64,000 nt of DNA from Christensenella sp964438705 (GTDB lineage Bacteria; Bacillota; Clostridia; Christensenellales; Christensenellaceae): assembly GCA_964438705.1 (NCBI GenBank), contig CAYTKQ010000014.1, positions 1-64,000 on the forward strand, in the 5' to 3' direction. Shown piece after piece: positions 51,829 to 61,144 of the stretch. Made by a program: the position numbers and the translations under genes. Every line of letters starts with the position of its first letter. Within the stretch, counting starts at the first letter, position 1. Below the pieces are notes generated by a model, which was not told where the DNA came from, ran no database searches, and saw nothing but the letters and a program-made list of their open reading frames with translations.

Positions 51829-52269
51829 CTATGCAGCCATCATGTCAGACAGGCCTTTGGTTCTTGGCTTGCGCGTCTTGTTGATCCGTATAACAGGTAC
51901 GGATGTCGTGTTGTCGCTCTCCTCAAAATAGATTCCGCACCACATTTTAATATTGTTGTCCCAAGAAACCGTATAACGGGCGGGCAGTTTAATTCCTTTT
52001 TGTACAAGCTCTCTTGTAAAATCGATTGCTCGTATCGTTCCGTTCTTTTTCAGGAAAAATGACAATTCCTGCTTTTCCGTCAACGGCTCCAAAAGTAATT
52101 GCGTTCTTCTGGCATTCGCACGAATAAGAAAATATTGTCCATCGATGATTTTACTGAAAGAATTGTTCACACGAATATGCCCGTCCGGTGTGATAATGAC
52201 GGCAGGTGTAGTATAACGGTTGATTGTGGGCATCACTACTTCAAACTGATCCAAATTGATATTCGCCAT
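51829..52269 (-). CDS. Hypothetical protein in operon with the sigma-like gene
   Basis: A 146-residue protein that I cannot assign with certainty. The N-terminus (LDQFEVVMPTINRYTTPAVIITPDGHIRVNNSF) resembles a family of small clostridial proteins usually found on mobile elements. The rest is strand-rich, followed by a basic KTRKPRTKGL tail. AGGAGG lies 9 nt before the ATG. The pairing with a sigma-like factor suggests an accessory or regulatory role, which is inference. Confidence 0.6.
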   Translation of the reverse strand: MANINLDQFEVVMPTINRYTTPAVIITPDGHIRVNNSFSKIIDGQYFLIRANARRTQLLLEPLTEKQELSFFLKKNGTIRAIDFTRELVQKGIKLPARYTVSWDNNIKMWCGIYFEESDNTTSVPVIRINKTRKPRTKGLSDMMAA

Positions 52270-52325
52270 TGCGGTGAACCTCCTGTTATTTTTCTTATTT
52301 ATAAAATAACAGGAATTAATATCGT

Positions 52326-52853
52326 TTAGCGAGAGAATACGGGTGGGAAAATCAGATTATAGTAATAGTAAATCAATTCTTCCAACCATCCTTTTTTTCT
52401 TCGCCTGATATAGCAAATAGCTTTTTTTCTTTGTTCTGCCCTCGTAAATTGATAAACTCTTTGCAAGATTTTGTCCAGCCAGGCAAGCGCAGCGCGGCTG
52501 AATTCAAGACCGATCCCGATATATTGATTATCCTTATCAAAAATCTGCTCAAAAAAAGCCAAGGAGTATCTTTTATACGGAATGATACAACCCGGCAGTT
52601 CGTCGTGTGTTTTGTGGCAATTGCGACAGCAGAACCTTTGAATACGGAAAGAAATCGTTTTTCTTTCGCCATCCTCGTCAAAATATAACACTTTTCTTAG
52701 CCTGCTGCCATGCCTGTGCATTCTGTGTCCACACTTTTTACAATACAAAGACGGATTGTCGCTATTGATCACAATTTTAATATGCTCCGGAGTTTCAGCC
52801 AATTTATATTTCATAATCAGAAACATACCGCCACCTAACAAGAGAGTGATCAT
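52326..52853 (-). CDS. DUF6431 zinc-finger protein
   Basis: A 175-residue protein; ATG 52814 would give 162. Two cysteine pairs, CKKCGHRMHRHG and CCRNCHKTHDELPG, form a zinc ribbon, followed by IIPYKRYSLAFFEQIF and a basic helical end. This is the DUF6431 pattern, seen in proteins linked to transposases and other mobile genes. The start is uncertain because no strong binding site separates the candidates. Function unknown. Confidence 0.7.
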   Translation of the reverse strand: MITLLLGGGMFLIMKYKLAETPEHIKIVINSDNPSLYCKKCGHRMHRHGSRLRKVLYFDEDGERKTISFRIQRFCCRNCHKTHDELPGCIIPYKRYSLAFFEQIFDKDNQYIGIGLEFSRAALAWLDKILQRVYQFTRAEQRKKAICYIRRRKKGWLEELIYYYYNLIFPPVFSR

Positions 52854-52907
52854 AGCACTACCTTATCATAATCTGCAAACGATTCGAGTACATAGAGTAT
52901 TATAAAT

Positions 52908-54212
52908 TCATCCAATTGCCCCCATACAGAAAACAGCATACAGTGGAAGGCTCTTGATTCCGTTTTCAAATCCAAAGTTTTTTTGCGAGATGCGAATGGC
53001 GTACTCAGGTTTATAGCGTTCGACAAAAACGCTCAGAGATTTAGAACGCACATTGTCGCCGGATTTCACTTCGATCGGTACAGCCCTTCCCTCGCGATCC
53101 TGTATTACAAAATCAATTTCCGCTTTACCGTCGGACTCCCAATAGTGAGGGTCAAGCCCGTTCAGCACAAGTGCAGAAGCGATGTAATTCTCAGCAATCG
53201 CCCCGCGTACACGGTCGGAGGGAAGCATCCCGCTGATCATAGCGTTTGCAGGAATTCCCATTTTTTGTGCTAGCAATCCCGTGTCACTCTGATATATCTT
53301 GAAAGCCCCCATGTCTTCCGACGCTTTGAGAGGAACGATTCCCTCCGTAATCTTCGTGCATTTGATGATAATCCCCGACGCTCTTAACCAGTCGATCGCC
53401 GTTTCGTACATGCTTGCCCGCGCGCCGGATTTGATCCCTTTATATTGGAACTTTCGGTTTTCTTTGGCGAGTTGCGAAGGGATGCTGTCAAAAACAGCCA
53501 TGATCCTCGTCGTTTCTGCCGGAGTGGCATATTTCGCCATGTCCGCAATATATGCGTCGTTGATTGTTTGAAGCACTGCGGACGAAAAGTTGAAATCCTG
53601 ATGTGTGATATATGCGGACAACGCCTGCGGCATTCCGCCGACGATCAGATATTGCCTGTACAGGTCGAGTGCTTTATCGTGCAACGAAAACTCGCTCATT
53701 GCCGCGTAAGCCTCGCGTATCAGCTCGGATAAGGAACGATGATCCATCGCCCACAAAAACTCCTCGAAATCCAGCGGATAGAGCGTTAACATATCCACCT
53801 TACCGACAGGAAAGGAGTACTTCTCCCGGTTTACCGCCACGCCTAACAGGCTTCCTGCGGCAATAATATGATATTCAGGCGCGTTCTCATAGAAATATTT
53901 CAAGGAAAGCAGTGCGCGTTCGTTTGCCTGTATCTCGTCAAGGATAATCAATGTATCGCCGCGCAATATCGTCTGCCCAGAGTAGGCAGATAGTTCGCGG
54001 ATGATACGCTCAATATCAAAATCCTGTTCAAAAACACGGGCAATATCAGCGGAATCTTCCATACTGAAATACGCCGTATTCTTGTATTCCTGCTTTCCAT
54101 ACATCAGCGCAGTATAGGTCTTGCCTACCTGCCGCGCGCCGTTTAAAACCAGCGGTTTTCTTTCGGAGCTGTTTTTCCATTTTTGCAGATGTTCAACAAT
54201 TTTACGTTCCAT
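52908..54212 (-). CDS. AAA_14/DUF4143 ATPase
   Basis: A 434-residue ATPase of the widespread AAA_14-DUF4143 type. Walker A is NGARQVGKT near residue 28, Walker B is TLIILDEIQ, and sensor-like AAGSLLGVAV follows. The DUF4143 half contains YRQYLIVGGMP and the nuclease-like ending AEIDFVIQDREGRAVPIEVKSGDN, which resembles the PD-(D/E)xK core D...ExK. Role unknown; members are often linked to toxin-antitoxin-like or defence functions. ATG 54212 follows GGGAG and the promoter; the longer frame begins upstream of the promoter and is rejected. Confidence 0.85.
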   Translation of the reverse strand: MERKIVEHLQKWKNSSERKPLVLNGARQVGKTYTALMYGKQEYKNTAYFSMEDSADIARVFEQDFDIERIIRELSAYSGQTILRGDTLIILDEIQANERALLSLKYFYENAPEYHIIAAGSLLGVAVNREKYSFPVGKVDMLTLYPLDFEEFLWAMDHRSLSELIREAYAAMSEFSLHDKALDLYRQYLIVGGMPQALSAYITHQDFNFSSAVLQTINDAYIADMAKYATPAETTRIMAVFDSIPSQLAKENRKFQYKGIKSGARASMYETAIDWLRASGIIIKCTKITEGIVPLKASEDMGAFKIYQSDTGLLAQKMGIPANAMISGMLPSDRVRGAIAENYIASALVLNGLDPHYWESDGKAEIDFVIQDREGRAVPIEVKSGDNVRSKSLSVFVERYKPEYAIRISQKNFGFENGIKSLPLYAVFCMGAIG

Positions 54213-54234
54213 TTTATGTATCTCCCATGCATAA

Positions 54235-54262
54235 AATATAACATATTTATAAAATTCGTCAA
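54235..54262 (-). promoter_or_regulatory. Promoter of the AAA_14 ATPase gene
   Basis: Minus strand TTGACG (54262-54257), 16-bp spacer, TATATT (54240-54235). The following -10 to ATG distance is about 23 bp. Confidence 0.7.
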
Positions 54263-54457
54263 GCCCTTCTTGAGAAAAATTTTTGAATACCTTGTCCAAT
54301 TTTTTAATGATAGAAGGGAAAGCTAGGTTCTAATTATTTCCAAATATTTTTATTTTACAAGCAGGCGTAAACACCTTAGAAGCCCTTTGCTGATTGTGTT
54401 TATTTATCTTCTTTTTATACCATCCGACGGATTAAGTATGCCCGATTTATTCCGTTT

Positions 54458-54470
54458 TTCTCCGCCACAC
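54458..54470 (+). repeat. 13-bp att-like repeat, right copy
   Basis: TTCTCCGCCACAC, identical to the 3' end of tRNA-Ser(GCU) at 47827-47839. It runs directly into a terminator hairpin. The surrounding 54300-54528 has no gene. Confidence 0.65.
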
Positions 54471-54505
54471 GGATAGTACACTGATTTAGTACTATCCGTT
54501 TTTTA
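54469..54505 (+). terminator. Orphan plus-strand terminator after the right repeat
   Basis: A perfect 11-bp stem, ACGGATAGTAC (54469-54479) and GTACTATCCGT (54489-54499), then TTTTT. No plus-strand gene lies before it, but it would fit as the original terminator of the tRNA-Ser gene before insertion of the segment between the repeats. Confidence 0.8.
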
Positions 54506-54528
54506 TTGTATTAAGGGGGCCGGACAAA

Positions 54529-55110
54529 CTATCCCATAAGCAATACCTGCAACGGTCCTTTTGTAGACAGCTCGTTGATCATATCCATCAGCCGTTCGAT
54601 CGACAGATCTTTTTTGCGCGCAAACCACAGCGTAAGAATGCCCATCAAAGCAGACGTCATATACTCGATCGCATATATTTTTTCTGTATCCATCGGGATT
54701 CCGTTCCCCTGTAAAAACAGCTCCAACACAGGCCGTAACCATTGTTTGAATTGAAACGAAAAATACGGGTCTCCGTTTTCGCTCAGCAGAACGCTGTAAT
54801 ATTCGCCGTGCTGCTCGTATAAACGAATGAATCCGTCCAGAGTGGCACGAATATCATTGCCTGCATGCGCGTGCGACTTGATTGCTTCATCCAAAGAGAG
54901 TGTCGGCGCGGGCAGTATCTTTTTTTCCAACTGGGCCAATACGTCATAAACGTCATTATAATAAACGTAAAACGTACCGCGATTGTATCCCGCCCTATCC
55001 ATAATTTCCTTCACGGTTATTTTGTCGATTCTTTTTTGCAGATAAAGCATCCAAAAGGCATCCATAATATTTTTTTTGGTTTGCTCTGTCACCTCGGGCT
55101 GTTTTTTCAT
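54529..55110 (-). CDS. TetR-family regulator
   Basis: A 193-residue regulator. The N-terminal HTH is typical: AFWMLYLQKRIDKITVKEIMDRAGYNRGTFYVYYNDVYDVL. The C-terminal ligand domain is of the TetR_C type and not assignable. It is divergent from the exporter operon at 55254, so it probably represses that operon and itself. A near-palindrome ACACGGTGT (about 55140-55148) lies between TATAAT of its own promoter (TTATAAT, minus strand) and the exporter leader and is a candidate operator. GAGGTG precedes the ATG. Confidence 0.88.
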   Translation of the reverse strand: MKKQPEVTEQTKKNIMDAFWMLYLQKRIDKITVKEIMDRAGYNRGTFYVYYNDVYDVLAQLEKKILPAPTLSLDEAIKSHAHAGNDIRATLDGFIRLYEQHGEYYSVLLSENGDPYFSFQFKQWLRPVLELFLQGNGIPMDTEKIYAIEYMTSALMGILTLWFARKKDLSIERLMDMINELSTKGPLQVLLMG

Positions 55111-55253
55111 ACCGTTTCACCTCACAAAAATTATAACACAACACGGTGTCTTATAAAACCGACACATGAAGCCTCATTGTTTGTTGATGAACGAAAACCT
55201 GCGTCTTATAGTGAACACAGTGAATCATATCATTGTATTGCAAGGAGTGAACT

Positions 55254-56372
55254 ATGAACATGAAACGAAAAAAACTTTGGATCATTATTGTGGCTGTCGC
55301 GCTGATCGTACTGTTGGTTGTGCCTATGGCAATGACAGGAATGACGCAAATATCGGGCAAGCAGGAATACGAGCGTTACGAGGTTCAGGAGATCAATATA
55401 TCGCAACAGATCGCTGCCAACGGCAACGTCGAAGCCGCCGAACTTATGATTCAGCGCATACAGGGAGGTGTCAAAATCGATACGGTGGACGTGGAGAGGG
55501 GCGAACGCATTTTGCAGGGCGATGTAATCGCCACACTGGACGCGGAGATTCTTCACAACAGGGTCGATCTGCTCAGAAGTCAACTGGCACAAATAGAGGA
55601 AGATTTGGATGATCTGGATGACGGAGATTTTGCAGCAAACCCCAATGCACCGATCTATGATCAGGCGGTAGATTTTTTTGATGAAGACATTGATGACGTA
55701 AGCAGATATATTGCGCTGCGGGGTCAACGCACCGAGGTGCGACGGCAGCTGCAGGCCCTCGATCAATATATCGAAAAAAATGCGGTGTGTTCGGATGTTG
55801 ACGGCGTCATCAGCGAGGTGTATATCGCCAATGGCATGCAGATCCCGGAGGATGGCTCCGCGCAGATAGATATGATTTTGATGGAGGCCGGCGCATATTG
55901 CTTTGTTGCGCAATTTGATGAACTTGATATCGCAGGCGTTTCGGCAGGACAAAGCGCAGCCATCGTATTGGATGCACTTCCCGATACGCTCATAGAGGCC
56001 AAAGTAAAAGGAATCTCTCGGTTGAGCACGCGCGATCAAGATGGCGTGAAGTATGCCGTCACGCTGGAAATGCAGCCCGATGAACATTTGCGCATTGGTA
56101 TGAGCGGCAAATCGACGATTGTTTTGGAAACCAAATCATCCGTTAAAGCACTGCCTTTGGCCGCCATTCAGGAGGACGATCAAGGCGCTTATGTGGAAAT
56201 GCAATCGGGGGACACGCTTATCCGCATTCCCATCGAAACAGGATTTTCCGACGGAACAACGGTAGAGATCATCGGTGAACTGCAAATTGGAGATGTTGTT
56301 GTCAAACAAATTGCGCAGGAAACCTCGGGTGGTATGGCCTCCTTCCTTCCGCCCATGCCCGGAGGTATGTGA
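55254..56372 (+). CDS. MacA-like periplasmic adaptor / membrane fusion protein
   Basis: A 372-residue HlyD/MacA-type adaptor: N-terminal membrane helix (about 8-30), a biotinyl-lipoyl-like half (GVKIDTVDVERGERILQGDVIATLDAE), a helical hairpin of moderate length (LRSQLAQIEEDLDDL...QRTEVRRQLQALDQY), the second lipoyl half and a beta-barrel. In Gram-positives such proteins work with MacB-type ABC pumps that export peptides or antibiotics. AAGGAG precedes the ATG and the next gene follows immediately. Confidence 0.87.
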   Translation: MNMKRKKLWIIIVAVALIVLLVVPMAMTGMTQISGKQEYERYEVQEINISQQIAANGNVEAAELMIQRIQGGVKIDTVDVERGERILQGDVIATLDAEILHNRVDLLRSQLAQIEEDLDDLDDGDFAANPNAPIYDQAVDFFDEDIDDVSRYIALRGQRTEVRRQLQALDQYIEKNAVCSDVDGVISEVYIANGMQIPEDGSAQIDMILMEAGAYCFVAQFDELDIAGVSAGQSAAIVLDALPDTLIEAKVKGISRLSTRDQDGVKYAVTLEMQPDEHLRIGMSGKSTIVLETKSSVKALPLAAIQEDDQGAYVEMQSGDTLIRIPIETGFSDGTTVEIIGELQIGDVVVKQIAQETSGGMASFLPPMPGGM

Positions 56373-57043
56373 TGATCAAGATGCGCAACATTCAAAAATC
56401 TTATTGCATGGGCGAGCAAAAAATCCCAGTTCTCTCAGAGGTCAGCCTAAACATTCGGCAAGGAGAGTTTGTGTCCGTCATAGGGCCGTCGGGCAGCGGA
56501 AAATCCACCCTCATGAATATTATGGGGTGTCTTGATACGGCTGACAGCGGTGAATACTATTTTCATGACAAGCTGATCGAGCGGTATACCGAATCTTCTC
56601 TGGCGCGCATCAGAAGCGTGGAAATCGGATTTGTCTTTCAGGGATTTTATTTACTTGGAAAGCTGACTGCCGCAGAAAATGTAGAACTGCCGCTGCTCTA
56701 TCAAGGCATAGCCAAAAAAGAGCGTGGCCTGCTTGTGGAAACCGCACTTGCGCAGGTCAATCTTTCAGAGCGCAGCCGGCATAAGCCGCACGAGTTGTCT
56801 GGCGGGCAGCAGCAGCGGGTTGCCATTGCGCGGGCGCTGGTCACCCGGCCCGCGCTGATCCTTGCGGATGAACCGACAGGAAATCTGGATTCACGCAACG
56901 GTACAGAAATCATGCAGTTGTTAAACGGGCTTCATCAAAAGGGAAACACCATTGTTTTGATCACGCATGACGCGCAGGTTGCCCATCAGGCACAGCGTGT
57001 GGTTCGTATATTTGACGGCAAAGTGGAGGAAGCAAACGTATGA
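56372..57043 (+). CDS. MacB/LolD-like ABC transporter ATPase
   Basis: A 223-residue ATPase with all motifs: Walker A GPSGSGKST, Q-loop, signature LSGGQQQR, Walker B LILADEPTGNLD and the H-loop in VLITHD. ATG 56372 follows GGAGG and overlaps the upstream stop as TGATG; GTG three bases earlier is less likely. It powers the permease encoded next. Confidence 0.94.
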   Translation: MIKMRNIQKSYCMGEQKIPVLSEVSLNIRQGEFVSVIGPSGSGKSTLMNIMGCLDTADSGEYYFHDKLIERYTESSLARIRSVEIGFVFQGFYLLGKLTAAENVELPLLYQGIAKKERGLLVETALAQVNLSERSRHKPHELSGGQQQRVAIARALVTRPALILADEPTGNLDSRNGTEIMQLLNGLHQKGNTIVLITHDAQVAHQAQRVVRIFDGKVEEANV

Positions 57044-58194
57044 TGTTGCTCAAAATGGCTTTTCAATCGATAGCGGCAAATAAAATGCGGTCTTTTTTGA
57101 CCACGCTGGGCATTATCATCGGCGTGGTGGCGATCGTTGTGATGACCGGGCTTGTGGACGGTGCGACACAAAGCGTAACGGGACAGGTAAAAGGGCTGGG
57201 GGCGGATACGATGTCCGTCAGCGTTTCCAGCGGACAATTTTTGCTCGCGGCAGATGATATGGACGCGATCCGATCCTATGATGGCGTGCTGCGTATCTCC
57301 CCTATGTCAACTGCGCAAACACAGGTGAAAAGCAGCAGGGATACGTATAGTGCCAATGTGCTTTCGGTGGATGCGTCCTACTTTAGTATGCGGGATATAT
57401 CGCTTGCAACGGGACGGTTTCTTTTGCAGCCCGATGTAAAAAACACCTCGGATGTGTGCGTGATCGGCGCAGATGTCGAGCAGGCGCTGTTTGGCAAAGG
57501 GAACGGCGGGGGGCAAACCATTCGGGTGTTTGACCGCACGATGCAGGTTGTGGGCGTGATAGAGGAAGGCGAAACAGGCATTGCGGGAAGCGAGGACGCC
57601 AATCTATATATCCCGTTATCACTGGGCGAACGGCTCACAGGACAGAAAAATATAAATTCCTTTGTGGTGCAGGTGAAAGAAGATGCATCCGAAACCGTGG
57701 AACAGCAAATTGCGTTATATTTAACAAACCGTTTTCACGGTGATGCAGACGCGTTTTCCATCAGCAATCAATCTGCCATTTTGGATACGGTAAACACCGT
57801 TACTTCCACGATGACCATGCTGCTGACAGGCATTGCCGCCATTTCGCTGCTGGTGGGCGGGATCGGCATCATGAATATAATGCTGGTTTCGGTCACAGAA
57901 CGCACGAAAGAAATCGGCATCCGCAAGGCAATCGGCGCGCAAAGGCGGCATATCCTCACCCAATTTTTGGTGGAGGCGTTGACACTGAGCCTTTTGGGCG
58001 GCATCATTGGTGTGCTGTGTTCGTGGGGGCTGCTGTTTATGATCTCCATCCCTATGGGCATAGAGCTTTCCCTCTCTGTGAGCGTAATCGGAATCGCGCT
58101 GGGCTTCAGTCTGCTGGTGGGTATGATTTTCGGGCTTTACCCCGCCAATAAGGCTTCCAAGCTAAAGCCGATCGAGGCACTTCGGTATGAGTGA
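57040..58194 (+). CDS. MacB-like ABC permease (FtsX fold)
   Basis: A 384-residue permease: helix 1 (about 15-40), a large external MacB periplasmic domain, and three C-terminal helices with the FtsX marks TMLLTGIAAISLLVGGIGIMNIMLVSVTERTKEIGIRKAIGA. The start overlaps the ATPase stop (ATGA). The three genes form one exporter under the divergent TetR regulator. Confidence 0.93.
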   Translation: MMLLKMAFQSIAANKMRSFLTTLGIIIGVVAIVVMTGLVDGATQSVTGQVKGLGADTMSVSVSSGQFLLAADDMDAIRSYDGVLRISPMSTAQTQVKSSRDTYSANVLSVDASYFSMRDISLATGRFLLQPDVKNTSDVCVIGADVEQALFGKGNGGGQTIRVFDRTMQVVGVIEEGETGIAGSEDANLYIPLSLGERLTGQKNINSFVVQVKEDASETVEQQIALYLTNRFHGDADAFSISNQSAILDTVNTVTSTMTMLLTGIAAISLLVGGIGIMNIMLVSVTERTKEIGIRKAIGAQRRHILTQFLVEALTLSLLGGIIGVLCSWGLLFMISIPMGIELSLSVSVIGIALGFSLLVGMIFGLYPANKASKLKPIEALRYE

Positions 58195-58253
58195 GAAAAT
58201 CCGTTCTCTTGGCTGTTCTCCGTTCTCAATCCCTGTTTTTTCCAATCGGTACA

Positions 58254-58547
58254 TCAGCCTGTTGCGATGATGACAAATGTTTGTGAAAAATTGGGATGTG
58301 GAACAGGCAAAGAGCCGGAGGGGGCGGTATCGGCCGCGATACTTATGCCGGTTTTGATGTCGGCCGCGTGGATCAGCAGGGTGTAGGTTCCGGCATCCAC
58401 CAGGGCGCTGCCCTGCGCGCCGGTGGTGTAGCTTTGGCCCTCGGGCACATCGGTGCGTTTTAGGGTGGTCCCTGGGAGATCGGCGCTTGCCACAGGCTTT
58501 CGCCGTTCAAAATCACATGCATTGTTATACGCTTCGTGAGACAGCAC
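58254..58547 (-). pseudogene. Possible remnant of a surface-protein repeat
   Basis: A 97-residue frame with strand-rich text (QSYTTGAQGSALVDAGTYTLLIHA), similar in style to the ends of MBG-like repeats (VDAGTYT). It is GC-rich, lacks a signal peptide, binding site and clear start, and a second frame carries related-looking text (NGESLWQAPISQGPP), as if frameshifted. It may be a broken piece of a surface protein or a chance frame. The remainder of 58195-58567 shows nothing. Confidence 0.3.
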
Positions 58548-58567
58548 CTTTTTTGATTTGCCCTTTA

Positions 58568-59023
58568 CTACACGCTTGCCTGAACAACCGCCACGGAAGA
58601 ATCCCCCGTTCGCGCGCGTTCCATCACCGCCTGCGCAAGCTGCTTGAAGGTGCCGTAGGAGGTGCTTGCCCCCGCGATCGCGTCGATGCCGTCCGTCCCT
58701 TGCTTTTCAAGAAATTCCGCCGCGTAGGTGCGGGTGTAGCGGTTGGGATAGGTGCCTGTCACGCCGTTCATGTTCCGCATATAGTCCATATCCCAGGACT
58801 TGATGAAGCCGCTTGCATTGCGCGCGTTGTATTCCGCCGAAACGATTTTACCGCCCTGCACGAAGATCGTGAGATATTCCTTCCAACCGTGGCTGTAATC
58901 CGACATTTCCGCCGAATAGTAACCATCCTTCAATCCGTCGCCGCTCGCCGCACACGCCTGCACGAACAGGCAGGCGAAAAGCATTGGGATGACCATCAAA
59001 ATTGCTGTCAATTTTTTCATCAT
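58568..59023 (-). CDS. Secreted FMN-binding domain protein
   Basis: A 151-residue exported protein with a signal peptide (cleavage or lipid attachment near VQAC, cysteine 24). The FMN-binding domain (PF04205-like) contains YTRTYAAEFLEKQGTDGIDAIAGASTSYGTF. DAIAGASTS fits the DxxxGA(S/T)xT pattern in which ApbE attaches FMN covalently to the threonine/serine. It lies 6 nt after the chemoreceptor gene. A role in extracellular electron transfer or redox sensing is inference. Confidence 0.8.
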   Translation of the reverse strand: MMKKLTAILMVIPMLFACLFVQACAASGDGLKDGYYSAEMSDYSHGWKEYLTIFVQGGKIVSAEYNARNASGFIKSWDMDYMRNMNGVTGTYPNRYTRTYAAEFLEKQGTDGIDAIAGASTSYGTFKQLAQAVMERARTGDSSVAVVQASV

Positions 59024-59029
59024 TTCAAC

Positions 59030-61015
59030 CTACTTTCTCAACCTGAACCGGCTTGCCATTCCCTCGAGCGCGTCTGCCTGCTCTGTCAGCGACTGACTGG
59101 CCTGCGCACTTTCATCACTGGAGGAAAGGTTGTGCCGCGCCAGCAGGTTGATGGATTCGATCTTTCCGGTGATCGTTTGCAGCGATTCCTTTTCGCTTTC
59201 CACAGATTTTTCCAGCTCCGTCGTGATGCCGGAGATCTGATGGATGATCGACTGGATGTCCTGCATGGAATCGGCCATCGCCTGCACAAAGCCCGAGCCC
59301 GCCTGTACGGCACGCTGCGAGCCCTCTATCATTTTAGAGGTCTTGCGCGAGGAATCTCCGCTCTTTCCGGCAAGGTCGCGCACCTCTGTCGCCACCACGG
59401 CAAAGCCTTTTCCGGCCTCGCCCGCACGCGCCGCTTCCACGGACGCATTGAGTGCGAGAATGTTGGTTTGGAAGGAAATATCCTCGAGGAACTTGTTGAT
59501 CTTTGTGATCTCTTCCGCGCTTTCGCTGATGGCCTGCATCGCCTGCGACATATCCGCCATGTTTTGCTGCGCCATATCGAGCTTGCCCTTAGCCTCGTCC
59601 ATCAGGTCATGCACGTGAACGGTGTGCGAGTCCACCGCGTCGATGCTTTCCGAAATGCGCTGTGCCTCGCGTTCAAGCTCGCCGAGCGCATCCGCCTGCC
59701 CACCCGAGCTTTCCTTCACGCGCAGCGAGTTTGTGGACACCATATGCGAGGTGGCTGAAACCTCCACCGCCGCCTGCTGGATGGATTTCATGATCTGGTT
59801 CAGAAAATCGACGATGCGGTTCAGCGAATCCTTCATGACGATGAAATCGCCGTGGAACTCCCCGTCCACGGAAATATCCAGATTGCTCTTCGAAAGCTCG
59901 TTTAACACGCGCGACAGCTCCGACGTATAGGTGTTGATGCTGTTTACGGTCTCATTGAGCGCGCGGGACAGGACCTCGGTCTCGTCCTTTGTCGCCTCCA
60001 CCTCCACCGGCGAATGCAGATCGCCGTCCGAAAGCTGCTCGAGTCGTCCTGTGACCCGGCCAAGCGGCTTCTGGATGCGCTTGACGATGCGCATTGTGGG
60101 GATGATGGAAAGCAGCAGCAACAGGATGGTCAGCAGGATGCTGATTAAAATCGCTTCGTTGGCCGCGTCCATAAAATCGCTTTGCGGCGCACTCACGCCA
60201 AAGCTCCAGTGCGTGCCGCGCACGGGGGAATAGCTGAAATACTGCTGATCCAAAAATCCGCCGATGCCGACCGATCCGGTCTGCCCGTCTGCCATTTGTG
60301 CAAAGAGGCTGTTGATGTCGTCGCCCGTGCCGAACTCGTCGAAGATCGTGCCCTTCGTCTTCACATTCTCGACGTCCTGATGCGCCATATAGATGCCGTT
60401 CTCATCCACCATAAAGGCGGTTCCGGTCTCTCCGACGTTGATGTTGCTCAGCACGTCGTTCAAAACGTCGTATTGATAGCTGCCCACAAGATAGTAGGCG
60501 ACCTGATCCTCCTGCTTGACTGGTGCGCCGATCACGATTTCCAATTGATCGCCATTGACCCGCGTGTCGTCGATCACCAGATTCCCCGTTTCCCCAAGGC
60601 TTTGATAGAGACTGTCGCCCGCAATGCTTGCAGGGCTTCCCTCACTTCCCGTAAACAGGCTGCCATCCGCCCCGTAGAGCGCAAGCCAATTGAACTCGAT
60701 CCCGGATTTTGCGTGGTCGAGCACCTCCTGCTTTTGCGCGGCTGTCGTCTGCGCGGATAACTGCTGGTTGTCCGCGATCATAAAAATGCGGTCGCCCATC
60801 AGATGAAGCGTGTTCTCGATGCTTTGGGAAGCAGATTTTGCCATCGGCTGGAGCGTATCGAGCAAGATGCTGTTCGTTAGGGACGTCATGAAATACGACA
60901 TCACGCCCACCAGCGCGAGCGACAGGATGAGCAGTGTCGCAATCGAATTGATGACGATCTTCTTGCCGATCCCCGCTTTCACGCCATGTTTGCTTTTTGG
61001 TTGTTTTTGTCTCAC
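59030..61015 (-). CDS. Methyl-accepting chemotaxis protein
   Basis: A 661-residue chemoreceptor: membrane helix 1 (about 18-42), an extracellular double-Cache sensor (about 45-275), helix 2 (about 285-308), HAMP, and a long cytoplasmic signalling domain with the hairpin EEITKINKFLEDISFQTNILALNASVEAARAGEAGKGFAVVATEVR. The start is GTG with GGGAG 10 nt upstream, behind a sigma-A promoter. It is in one transcript with the FMN-binding protein, which might be part of the signal it reads. No other che gene is in the window. Confidence 0.94.
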   Translation of the reverse strand: MRQKQPKSKHGVKAGIGKKIVINSIATLLILSLALVGVMSYFMTSLTNSILLDTLQPMAKSASQSIENTLHLMGDRIFMIADNQQLSAQTTAAQKQEVLDHAKSGIEFNWLALYGADGSLFTGSEGSPASIAGDSLYQSLGETGNLVIDDTRVNGDQLEIVIGAPVKQEDQVAYYLVGSYQYDVLNDVLSNINVGETGTAFMVDENGIYMAHQDVENVKTKGTIFDEFGTGDDINSLFAQMADGQTGSVGIGGFLDQQYFSYSPVRGTHWSFGVSAPQSDFMDAANEAILISILLTILLLLLSIIPTMRIVKRIQKPLGRVTGRLEQLSDGDLHSPVEVEATKDETEVLSRALNETVNSINTYTSELSRVLNELSKSNLDISVDGEFHGDFIVMKDSLNRIVDFLNQIMKSIQQAAVEVSATSHMVSTNSLRVKESSGGQADALGELEREAQRISESIDAVDSHTVHVHDLMDEAKGKLDMAQQNMADMSQAMQAISESAEEITKINKFLEDISFQTNILALNASVEAARAGEAGKGFAVVATEVRDLAGKSGDSSRKTSKMIEGSQRAVQAGSGFVQAMADSMQDIQSIIHQISGITTELEKSVESEKESLQTITGKIESINLLARHNLSSSDESAQASQSLTEQADALEGMASRFRLRK

Positions 61016-61057
61016 AATTCAAATACTCCCTGCTGCTTTTTTATCAGTTATGACTAG

Positions 61058-61086
61058 ATTATAGTACGGACATTGGCTCAAGACAA
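61058..61086 (-). promoter_or_regulatory. Promoter of the chemoreceptor gene
   Basis: Minus strand TTGTCT (61086-61081), 17-bp spacer, TATAAT (61063-61058). Confidence 0.75.
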
Positions 61087-61144
61087 TGTATTTTGAAAAA
61101 TAATACCATAAAACGAACGTATTTTTTTCAGATGAGCCCCCGCA

